Positions 54,968-62,599 of a stretch of 64,000 bases of DNA are shown piece by piece. The notes beneath the pieces were generated by a model. The model was not told the DNA's origin, searched no databases, and saw nothing but the letters and a program-made list of their open reading frames with translations. Origin of the DNA: Brachybacterium sp. EE-P12 (GTDB lineage: Bacteria > Actinomycetota > Actinomycetes > Actinomycetales > Dermabacteraceae); NCBI RefSeq assembly GCF_003711805.1, contig NZ_QXCP01000001.1, forward strand, positions 1 through 64,000. The letters are read 5' to 3'. Within the stretch, counting starts at the first letter, position 1, and each line of letters starts with the position of its first letter. Position numbers and translations under genes: made by a program.

Positions 54968-56269
54968 TCACTCCTGCGGGGTGTCGGGCCGCGCCGGCGC
55001 CGCAGGGGGCGCGGCAGGAGCCGCGGGCGCAGTCTTCTCGCGCTCGAGCTTCGCGAGCTGACGCGCGGCGGCATCGCGGCCGCCGAGCCCGAAGGCGAGC
55101 ACGGCCGCGGCGGCGGCGCCGATCACGAGGGCGCCGAAGGCCATCTCGATGATCGAGTCGGCCACGCCCATGGACTGCAGGCCCATCGCGGTGAACAGGA
55201 TGATGATCGCCCAGCGCACCACCGTGGAGACGGTGCCGGAGAGGATCCGGCCGACGATCGTGGCGAGGAAGAAGCCCGCCGCGATGATCGCCCCGCCGAA
55301 CAGCACATTGCCGCCCAGGGCGAGGATCTCGCTGAGGAACGAGGTGATCTGCGGGAAGCCGAGCACCTGGGCGCCCATCACGGCGAAGAACAGCACCACG
55401 GCGATCTCGACCACGCGCAGCACGGCCGGCACCACGGAGGAGCCCTGCGGGAGGATCTCCTGCTTGATCAGCCAGGAGTCCACGCCGGAGCTCTCCAGGA
55501 GCGGGCGGAACAGGCCGGAGACGAAGCGGGCGATGAGCACGCCGATGCCCACGAGCACGACGGCCGCGATGATGTTCGGGATCGCGGTGAACACGGCGGT
55601 GAGCATCGCGGCGGCCGGCTCGGAGATCGAGGCGATGCCGAGGATCTGCAGCGCCGCGATCGACACCACGATCATGATCAGCGCGAACACGACCTGCGCG
55701 AGGATCTCGGGCACCTTCGAGGGCTCGTTCGAGGACTGTCCGGAGGACTGCGGCGCGGCCGGGGCACCGGTCTGCTGCCCGGCAGGAGCGGTCTGCGCGG
55801 CGGGGCCGCCCGTGACGCCCCCTGTCGCGCGGTCCAGGCCGGACTGTGCGGTGCCCAGCAGCTTCCCGAAGTCGACGGTGTTCAGCGCGGTGCGGATCAG
55901 GGCGCGGACGATCTTCGCGATCGTCAGGCCGATGATGAAGACGAACGCGGCGCCGATGATGTTCGGGAGATATCCCAGGGCGCTCTCGAGCATCACCACG
56001 ACGGGCGAGAGGACCTGGGAGAGCTGGAAGATGCCCAGCACGACGATCAGCCCCAGCAGCCACACGATCATCGAGGCGATCGCGCCGAGCGAGGTGCCGA
56101 GACCGGCGCCGTCGACGCCCGGCTTCTGCAGGGCGGGGATCTTCCGGGTGAGGCGGGCGACGGCTCCCTTGACCACTGCGGCCAGGATCGCGGTCACCAC
56201 GAGAATGACGATGGCGGCGAGGACCTTGAGTCCCAGCTCCGCCCAGTTGACGCTCGACAGGAAGTCCAC
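54968..56269 (-). CDS. CmpX-like membrane protein with repeated TM-helix domain (mechanosensitive-channel related)
   Basis: A 433-residue membrane protein with about ten hydrophobic segments in repeated units: LPNIIGAAFVFIIGLTIAKI and IPNIIAAVVLVGIGVLIARF are clear copies. A Gly/Pro/Gln-rich linker (about 155-185) separates the halves. It resembles Pfam TM_helix proteins related to small mechanosensitive channels (CmpX), with no MscS beta domain. I chose GTG 56269 because GGAGG lies five bases upstream; an earlier GTG at 56347 has no such site. The C-terminus is Ala/Pro-rich. Confidence 0.82.
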   Translation of the reverse strand: MDFLSSVNWAELGLKVLAAIVILVVTAILAAVVKGAVARLTRKIPALQKPGVDGAGLGTSLGAIASMIVWLLGLIVVLGIFQLSQVLSPVVVMLESALGYLPNIIGAAFVFIIGLTIAKIVRALIRTALNTVDFGKLLGTAQSGLDRATGGVTGGPAAQTAPAGQQTGAPAAPQSSGQSSNEPSKVPEILAQVVFALIMIVVSIAALQILGIASISEPAAAMLTAVFTAIPNIIAAVVLVGIGVLIARFVSGLFRPLLESSGVDSWLIKQEILPQGSSVVPAVLRVVEIAVVLFFAVMGAQVLGFPQITSFLSEILALGGNVLFGGAIIAAGFFLATIVGRILSGTVSTVVRWAIIILFTAMGLQSMGVADSIIEMAFGALVIGAAAAAVLAFGLGGRDAAARQLAKLEREKTAPAAPAAPPAAPARPDTPQE

Positions 56270-56387
56270 GAGGTCCTCCGATGCTCGGGGAAAGGGTCGA
56301 AGGCCGTGACCGGCCTTCGCCCCACCTTCCACTATGAGCTGCGTCACGTCCAGAGTCGCAGGTGAGCGGATTACCGAGCAGAAATGT

Positions 56388-57821
56388 TCAGGTCCCGCAG
56401 AACGTCAGGAAGTCCTCTCCGCCGTCCCCGGGCCCTTCGAGATGCGCCCGTTCCGGCCGGCGGACGAACGGCGCGCCGACGGCCTCGAGCATCTCGCCCG
56501 CGGGTCCGAGGTCACCCAGATGGGCGGCGCGCAGCGCGGCGTCGAGGTGGACGTTGCGCGGCACGTAGAGCGGGTTCGCGGGCGTCGCGCCGGCCGGGGC
56601 GGCGGGCGCGGCGCGCATCTCCTCCCGCCGCGCCGCCCAGCGCACGAACGGGTCCTGCTCGGCGAACAGCGGCTCCGCCCGGCCTTCGTCGAGCGCGCGG
56701 AAGAACCCGGTGTGGTCGATCCGCTGCTGCTCCAGCAGCGCGAACAGCTCCGTGCCCAGGCCCAGCACCTCCTCGCGCTCGCCGTCGATCCCGAGCTTCG
56801 CGGCGAGCCCGCGCGCGTAGGCGTCGAGGAAGCGCGTCTCGAAGGTCTCGAGCACCGCGGTGGCCCGCTCGACGGCGGCGTTCGGATCCTCGGGGTCGAT
56901 GAGCGGCACGAGGGTCTCGGCGAAGCGGGAGAGGTTCCACAGGGCGATGCCGGGCTGGTTGCCGTAGGCGTAGCGTCCGCTGCGGTCGATCGAGCTGAAC
57001 ACGGCATCGCGCCGGTGCGCGTCCAGCACCGCGCAGGGGCCGTAGTCGATGCCCTCGCCGGAGATCGCCATGTTGTCGGTGTTCATCACGCCGTGCACGA
57101 AGCCGAGCAGCATCCACTGCGCGACGAGCTCCGCCTGCGCGCCCGCGACGGCGTCCAGCAGGCCCAGCGGCCCGTCGGCCGTGGGATGGTGCCGGGCGAT
57201 CGCGTGCTCCACCAGGCGCTCGGTCGCCTCCGGTCCCAGGTGCCAGGCGGCGTACTCGAAGGTCCCCACGCGCAGGTGGCTCGCGGCGACGCGCACCAGC
57301 AGCGCGCCGGGCTCGTCCGTCACGCCCTGGCGCGGGGCGATCCGCTCCCCGGTGGTCAACACGGCGAGGGCGCGCGTGGTGGGGACGCCGCAGGCGTGCA
57401 GCCACCGTCCGATCACGGCCTCGCGCAGCATGGGCCCGAGCGGTGCCTTCCCGTCCCCGCCGCGGGCGAAGGGGGTGCGTCCGGAGCCCTTGAGGTGCAG
57501 GTCGACGCGTCGCCCGCAGGGGTCGACGAGGTCGCCGAGGAGCACGGCCCGCCCGTCGCCGAGCAGGGGGTTCGCGGTGCCGAACTGGTGGCCGGCGTAG
57601 GCCTGCGCGGTGGTGCCCTCGACCTGTCCGGTCAGCAGCGCGATCCCGTCCTCGCTGCGCAGCCATGCGGGGTCCAGGCCCAGCTCGCGGGCGAGCTCCT
57701 CGTCCAGCCACACGAGCTGCGGGTCCGGCGGCACGTCGGCGCGCCAGGGCACCGAGAGCTCGGGCAGGGCCTCGGCATAGGTCTGGTGGAGGGCGGGGGC
57801 GGGCGGCACGGAGCTCTCCAT
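56388..57821 (-). CDS. selO: SelO (YdiU) protein adenylyltransferase
   Basis: A 477-residue pseudokinase of normal length. Landmarks are AYAGHQFGTANPLLGDGRAV, LHLKGSGRTPFARGGDGKAP, the inverted-kinase catalytic GVMNTDNMAISGEGIDYGPC and YGNQPGIALWNLSRFAETL. It ends in FCGT, where the eukaryotic selenoprotein has Sec and bacterial forms have Cys. SelO transfers AMP from ATP to Ser, Thr or Tyr of target proteins during oxidative stress. Lone gene, divergent from the ROK regulator. Confidence 0.95.
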   Translation of the reverse strand: MESSVPPAPALHQTYAEALPELSVPWRADVPPDPQLVWLDEELARELGLDPAWLRSEDGIALLTGQVEGTTAQAYAGHQFGTANPLLGDGRAVLLGDLVDPCGRRVDLHLKGSGRTPFARGGDGKAPLGPMLREAVIGRWLHACGVPTTRALAVLTTGERIAPRQGVTDEPGALLVRVAASHLRVGTFEYAAWHLGPEATERLVEHAIARHHPTADGPLGLLDAVAGAQAELVAQWMLLGFVHGVMNTDNMAISGEGIDYGPCAVLDAHRRDAVFSSIDRSGRYAYGNQPGIALWNLSRFAETLVPLIDPEDPNAAVERATAVLETFETRFLDAYARGLAAKLGIDGEREEVLGLGTELFALLEQQRIDHTGFFRALDEGRAEPLFAEQDPFVRWAARREEMRAAPAAPAGATPANPLYVPRNVHLDAALRAAHLGDLGPAGEMLEAVGAPFVRRPERAHLEGPGDGGEDFLTFCGT

Positions 57822-57923
57822 GTCCCCAGTCTCCCACCGGGCCGGCGGCGCCGTCCGGTCCGGGCCGGCGCGCTTGACTCGCCTCGCCCGGAGCGCGCAG
57901 ACTTCTGATTGCGCAACCCCCTT

Positions 57924-57934
57924 ACGAAATTCGT
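57924..57934 (+). promoter_or_regulatory. ACGAA-N-TTCGT dyad before the ROK regulator
   Basis: A perfect 5+1+5 dyad lies 26 bases before ATG 57961, in a locally AT-rich patch. Its position suits autoregulation of the ROK gene and the operon behind it. Pattern only. Confidence 0.35.
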
Positions 57935-57960
57935 GGGGCGGCTCCGAGCGGGGGGATCAC

Positions 57961-59085
57961 ATGGCTGTGGAAGGCGTGACGCCGTCCGCTCTCCGGCGCG
58001 CGAACGCCCGGGACTGCCTGCTGGCCCTGCGCGAGGCGCCGGAGTCGCTGACCCTCGCCGAGCTCGCCGCCGCGACCGGCCTCTCGCGCCCCACCGTCGA
58101 TGCGGTGCTGCAGGACCTGGCCGCCGCGGGCACCGTGGTCCCGGCGCCGCCGGCCCCCTCCGGCGGCGCCGGTCGCCCCGCCCGTCGCGTCGCCTTCGCC
58201 CCGTCGGCCGGGTGCGTGGCCGCCCTCGACATCGGCGCGCGCTCGGTGCGCTGCCTCGTCACCGACCTGGCCGGAACCGAGCTCGCGCGCAGCGAGGTGC
58301 CCCTGCCCGCCGGGGCGCCGCTGGACGCGCTCGTCGAGGCCATCACCAGCACGGGCCGCGACCCGGGCGCAGTGGGCATCGCCGCCCCCGGCATCGTCAC
58401 TGCCGACGGGCGGATCGTGCAGAGCCTCGCCGCGCCCGCCCTCGTCGGCCTCGACCTCGCCGCCCGGCTCGCGCAGAGCCTGGGGAGCCCCGTGGTGGTC
58501 GACAACGACATCAAGCTCGCCGCCCTGGCCGAGCACCACCTCGGCGAGGACGCCGAGAGCATGCTCTTCGTGCAGCTCGGCCACCGCATCTCGGTCGCCG
58601 CGATCCTCGAGGGCCGGATCCTGCAGGGCGCGCACCGCCTCGCCGGCGAGCTCGGCTCCCAGCGCGGCATGCGCTGGACGCCGACCTCCGAGCGCGGTCG
58701 GCTGGTGTGGTCGACCGGTGCCGATGCCCGGCCGCTGCTCGAGCGCGCGTCCGACGGCGAGGAGGCGGCTCGCACGGAGATCGCGGAGTTCTGCGAGGAG
58801 ATCGCGCCGCGCCTGGCCACCGTGCTGCTGACCCTCGACCCGGCCCGGGTGGTCGTCGGCGGCGGGCTCTCCCGGGCGGGCGAGACGCTGCTGGGCCCGC
58901 TGCGTCGTGCCGTCGGCCGACTGCTGATGACCGAGCAGACCCCCGAGCTCGTCGCGGCGCGCCTGACCACGGACGGCGCCCTCGCCGGCGCGCTCGGCGC
59001 CGCCTTCCGCCACGGCTCCGTCTCCCTCAACGGCGTCCCGGACGTCCCCGCCCCCTGGCCGCGCCTCGGCGCCTCCCTGACCTGA
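57961..59085 (+). CDS. ROK-family transcriptional repressor lacking the zinc motif
   Basis: A 374-residue regulator. A winged helix at about 10-75 (LTLAELAAATGLSRPTVDAV) precedes the ROK sugar-kinase fold with AALDIGARSVRCLVTDLAGT, VVVDNDIKLAALAEHHLGED and ARVVVGGGLSRAGETLLGPL. The usual zinc motif CxCGx2GCxE is absent; GELGSQRGMRWTPTSERGR stands in its place. So it is probably only a sensor. The start has a GGGGGATCAC leader. It is followed by an isomerase and two dehydrogenases on the same strand. Confidence 0.87.
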   Translation: MAVEGVTPSALRRANARDCLLALREAPESLTLAELAAATGLSRPTVDAVLQDLAAAGTVVPAPPAPSGGAGRPARRVAFAPSAGCVAALDIGARSVRCLVTDLAGTELARSEVPLPAGAPLDALVEAITSTGRDPGAVGIAAPGIVTADGRIVQSLAAPALVGLDLAARLAQSLGSPVVVDNDIKLAALAEHHLGEDAESMLFVQLGHRISVAAILEGRILQGAHRLAGELGSQRGMRWTPTSERGRLVWSTGADARPLLERASDGEEAARTEIAEFCEEIAPRLATVLLTLDPARVVVGGGLSRAGETLLGPLRRAVGRLLMTEQTPELVAARLTTDGALAGALGAAFRHGSVSLNGVPDVPAPWPRLGASLT

Positions 59086-59110
59086 CCCCTGCACAGAACG
59101 AAGGATCACC

Positions 59111-59992
59111 ATGACCGCCGACATCGTCCTCGGCTTCAGCTCCTACAGCTTCCACTCCAAGCTCTCGACCGGCGAGATGACGCTCCCCCAGGTCATCGAC
59201 TGGGTCGCGGCGAGCGAGGGCGAGCATCTCGAGCTCGCCTCCCTCGGCGACGACCCCGACTCGCCGATCCCCAACATCAACTCCCCGCAGCAGTACGTGG
59301 ACCAGATCCGCGAACACGCCGCCGCGGCCGGAGTGCCGCTGACCAGCCTCGCCATCGGCGCAGACCTCTCCACCGGGGACCGCGCCGAGATCGCGCGGGT
59401 GACGGCGCACGTGGACCTCGCCGAACGGCTCGGCATCACCCGGATGCGCCACGACGTCGTCGGCCACGCGGGCGTCGAGGGCGATGACACGCCCCTGTTC
59501 GAGCAGGTCCTGCCGCACATCGTCGCCGGCGCCAAGGAGATCGCGCAGCACGCCGCGCCCAAGGGCATCACCACCAGCATCGAGAACCACGGCTTCTTCG
59601 TGCAGTCCGCGGACCGCGTGCGGCGCATCCTCCACGCGGTCGACGAGCCGAACTTCCGCACCACCCTCGACGTGGGCAACTTCGTCTGCGTCGACGAGAC
59701 GCCCGAGGTGTCCGTCGCCCAGAACCTGCCCTACGCGATGGTCGTGCACCTCAAGGACTTCTACATCCGCCCGGCCGATGCCTCCCCCGGCGAGGGCTGG
59801 TTCCGCAGCCGCGGCGGCAAGCACCTGCGCGGCGCCGTCGTCGGAAACGGCGACATCGACCTGCGCGCCGTCGCCCGCGCGATCCGCGACTCCGACTTCC
59901 GCGGCTTCGCCGCGATCGAGTTCGAGGGCTGGGAGGACTGCCTGCTCGGCTGCGAGCGCAGCATCGCGAACGCCAAGGCCCTCTTCGCCTGA
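59111..59992 (+). CDS. Sugar phosphate isomerase/epimerase (xylose isomerase-like TIM barrel)
   Basis: A 293-residue AP-endonuclease-2-type barrel. Metal-site landmarks are ITTSIENHGFFVQ (Glu), FRTTLDVGNFVCV (Asp), MVVHLKDFYIRPAD (His) and FAAIEFEGWEDC (Glu). It isomerises or epimerises a sugar or cyclitol. It starts 25 bases after the ROK stop with a GAAGGATCACC site. The following Gfo/Idh/MocA gene makes a typical pair for inositol or rare-sugar breakdown. Confidence 0.9.
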   Translation: MTADIVLGFSSYSFHSKLSTGEMTLPQVIDWVAASEGEHLELASLGDDPDSPIPNINSPQQYVDQIREHAAAAGVPLTSLAIGADLSTGDRAEIARVTAHVDLAERLGITRMRHDVVGHAGVEGDDTPLFEQVLPHIVAGAKEIAQHAAPKGITTSIENHGFFVQSADRVRRILHAVDEPNFRTTLDVGNFVCVDETPEVSVAQNLPYAMVVHLKDFYIRPADASPGEGWFRSRGGKHLRGAVVGNGDIDLRAVARAIRDSDFRGFAAIEFEGWEDCLLGCERSIANAKALFA

Positions 59993-60026
59993 CCCCGACC
60001 CCTCACCACAGAGAGTAGACCCCTTC

Positions 60027-61088
60027 ATGACCACCTTCCGAGTCGGCGTCATCGGCGCCGGGAGCATCGCCCAGTCCCACCTCACGGCGTACTCGCAGAA
60101 CCCCGACGTCGAGCTGATCGCCGTCGCCGACATGAACCTCGAGCGCGCCCGGCAGGTCGCCGAGCAGCACGGGGCGACGCGCGCCTACGCCGATCCGCAC
60201 GAGCTGCTCGCCGATCCCGAGATCGACGGCGTCTCGATCTGCACCTGGAACGACTCCCACGCCGCCTGGGCGATCGCCGCGGTCGAGGCGGGCAAGCACG
60301 TGCTCGTCGAGAAGCCGATCGCGCGCACGCTGGCCGAGGCGGAGGAGCTGCAGCGGGTGGTGGAGGCGCACGATCGCGTCGTGCAGGTGGGCTTCGTGCG
60401 CCGCCACTCCCCGAACTGCCAGGTGCTGAAGTCCTTCATCGACGAGGGCGACCTGGGCGAGATCTACTACGCCAAGGCCTCGTGCCTGCGCCGTGCCGGG
60501 AACCCCGGGGGCTGGTTCGCGGACAAGGAGGTCTCCGGCGGCGGTCCCCTGCTGGACATCGGCATCCACGTGCTGGACCTGTGCTGGTACCTGATGGGCT
60601 CGCCGAAGGTCGTCTCCGTCAGCGGCAACACCTACGACCGTCTCGGCAGCCGCGGCAACATCACCACGATGCCCCGCTACAAGGCGGCGGACTACGACCC
60701 CGACCGCAACAGCGTCGAGGACCTCGCCAATGCGGTGATCCGCTTCGAGAACGGGGCGTCGCTGCTGCTGGACTGCTCCTACTCCCTGCATGCCACGAAG
60801 GACTCGATCGACGTGGCCGTGTACGGCGAGAAGGGCGGCGCGGAACTCGAGCCGTCCCTGCGGATCGCCACCGAGATGCACGACTCGGTGGTGAACATCG
60901 AGCCGCAGATCTCCTCGCGCACCTTCGAGTTCGGGGTCGGGTTCGCCAGCGAGATCCAGAACTTCGTCGACGCGTCGCTGGGCCGTGCGGAGACGATCGC
61001 CCCCGCCTGGCACGGCGTGGAGATCGTGCGGATCCTCGAGGCGATCTACGAGTCCGCCGAGGCCGGCCGGGAGGTCTCCCCGGGCTGA
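60027..61088 (+). CDS. Gfo/Idh/MocA-family oxidoreductase
   Basis: A 353-residue dehydrogenase. The NAD(P)-binding start is FRVGVIGAGSIAQSHLTAY, the catalytic Lys is in HVLVEKPIARTLAEAEEL near 95, and the substrate part contains GGPLLDIGIHVLDLCWYLMG with the catalytic His. It oxidises or reduces a sugar or cyclitol, probably the substrate of the isomerase upstream (34-base gap). Confidence 0.92.
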   Translation: MTTFRVGVIGAGSIAQSHLTAYSQNPDVELIAVADMNLERARQVAEQHGATRAYADPHELLADPEIDGVSICTWNDSHAAWAIAAVEAGKHVLVEKPIARTLAEAEELQRVVEAHDRVVQVGFVRRHSPNCQVLKSFIDEGDLGEIYYAKASCLRRAGNPGGWFADKEVSGGGPLLDIGIHVLDLCWYLMGSPKVVSVSGNTYDRLGSRGNITTMPRYKAADYDPDRNSVEDLANAVIRFENGASLLLDCSYSLHATKDSIDVAVYGEKGGAELEPSLRIATEMHDSVVNIEPQISSRTFEFGVGFASEIQNFVDASLGRAETIAPAWHGVEIVRILEAIYESAEAGREVSPG

Positions 61089-61222
61089 CCCGCCGCCCGG
61101 CCCGTGAGCGCCGACGACGCGCCCGCCCCGGCGCCCGTTGACTTCCCGGGGCGGGCCCTGGAGGCTTCTGTGATCGGCCCGCGCACGGCGCGCCGACCGG
61201 GCAAGCAGGCAAGGAGGCCGCC

Positions 61223-62449
61223 ATGTCCACGAACCGCGCGATCGCCTATCAGGGACCGGGGAAGGTCGACGTCGTCGACATCGACTACCCGGGCTTCGAG
61301 CTGAAGGACGGACCGGGGGTGAACCCGGCCAACGTGGGGCGGAAGCTGCCCCATGCGGCGATCCTCAAGGTCGTCACCACGAACATCTGCGGCTCGGACC
61401 AGCACATGGTCCGCGGCCGCACCACCGCGCCGGAAGGTCTCGTGCTCGGCCACGAGATCACCGGCGAGGTGGTCGAGACCGGCCCCGGGGTCGAGTTCAT
61501 CGAGGAGGGCGACCTCGTGTCGGTGCCCTTCAACATCTCCTGCGGCCGCTGCGAGATGTGCAAGTCGCGCCGCACCGAGATCTGCCTGAACGTGAACCCG
61601 GACCGTCCCGGCAGCGCCTACGGCTATGTCGACATGGGCGGCTGGGTGGGCGGCCAGGCCGAGTACGTGGTCGTGCCCTATGCCGACTGGAACCTGCTGA
61701 GGTTCCCCGACAGGGACCAGGCCATGGAGAAGATCATGGACCTGACCATGCTCTCGGACATCTTCCCCACCGGCTTCCACGGCGCGATCACGGCCGGGGT
61801 CGGTCCCGGCAGGTCCGTGTACATCGCGGGCGCCGGGCCCGTCGGCACCGCCGCGGCCGTCGGGGCGCAGCTGCTCGGCGCCTCGGTCGTGATCGTGGCC
61901 GACATGAACGCGGACCGCCTGGCCAACGCCGCGAAGTTCGGCTGCGAGACGATCGACGTCTCGCAGGAGGACCCCCGCGAGGGCATCGCGAGGATCCTCG
62001 GCCGCGAGGAGGTCGACGCGGGCGTGGACGCCGTGGGCTTCGAGGCCCGCGGTCACGGCAAGGACGCGAAGGAGGCGCCGGCGACGGTGCTGAACACGCT
62101 CATGGACGTCACCCGCGCCGGCGGTGCCCTCGGCATCCCGGGCCTGTACGTCACCGGCGATCCGGGCGGCGTGGACGAGGCGGCGCAGGAGGGCTCGCTC
62201 TCGATGCGGCTCGGCCTCGGCTGGGCGAAGGCGCTGAGCTTCACCACCGGCCAGTGCCCGGTGATGAGGTACCACCGCCAGCTCATGGAGGCGATCCTGC
62301 ACGACCGGGTGAAGATCGCCGAGGCCGTCAACGCGACCGCGATCTCGCTGGACGACGCACCGAAGGGCTACGCCGAGTTCGACTCCGGCGTCGCGAGGAA
62401 GTACGTCATCGACCCGCACGGCATGACCGGGGAGGTCCAGGCCGTCTGA
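61223..62449 (+). CDS. fdhA: Zinc-dependent formaldehyde dehydrogenase (glutathione-independent type)
   Basis: A 408-residue medium-chain dehydrogenase. The catalytic zinc segment is TNICGSDQHMVRG with GHEITGEV, the structural zinc loop CGRCEMCKSRRTEIC has all four cysteines, and the NAD-binding motif GAGPVGTAAAVGAQLLG is in the middle. Insertions such as FPTGFHGAITAGVGPGRSVY are typical of Pseudomonas-type FdhA, which oxidises formaldehyde without glutathione. It follows the sugar operon by 134 bases and ends at a strong hairpin. It could be co-transcribed or separate. Confidence 0.92.
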   Translation: MSTNRAIAYQGPGKVDVVDIDYPGFELKDGPGVNPANVGRKLPHAAILKVVTTNICGSDQHMVRGRTTAPEGLVLGHEITGEVVETGPGVEFIEEGDLVSVPFNISCGRCEMCKSRRTEICLNVNPDRPGSAYGYVDMGGWVGGQAEYVVVPYADWNLLRFPDRDQAMEKIMDLTMLSDIFPTGFHGAITAGVGPGRSVYIAGAGPVGTAAAVGAQLLGASVVIVADMNADRLANAAKFGCETIDVSQEDPREGIARILGREEVDAGVDAVGFEARGHGKDAKEAPATVLNTLMDVTRAGGALGIPGLYVTGDPGGVDEAAQEGSLSMRLGLGWAKALSFTTGQCPVMRYHRQLMEAILHDRVKIAEAVNATAISLDDAPKGYAEFDSGVARKYVIDPHGMTGEVQAV

Positions 62450-62465
62450 CGCGCAGCTCCTGCCG

Positions 62466-62509
62466 CTGACACGGGTGTGAGGTCCTCACGGGCCTCACAC
62501 CCGTGTCAG
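62466..62509 (+). terminator. Strong terminator hairpin after fdhA
   Basis: A perfect 17-pair stem (62466-62482 with 62493-62509, starting CTGACACGGG) with a ten-base loop lies 17 bases after the fdhA stop. A clear T-run is lacking, as is usual in actinobacteria. Confidence 0.8.
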
Positions 62510-62599
62510 GTCATGGGGAGTTCACCCGGAACCCGCCCGCATGTCGCCCAGGACACATAGGTTCGTGGGGTCCCTCCCCCTTCGCGAGCAGGATCCTCG

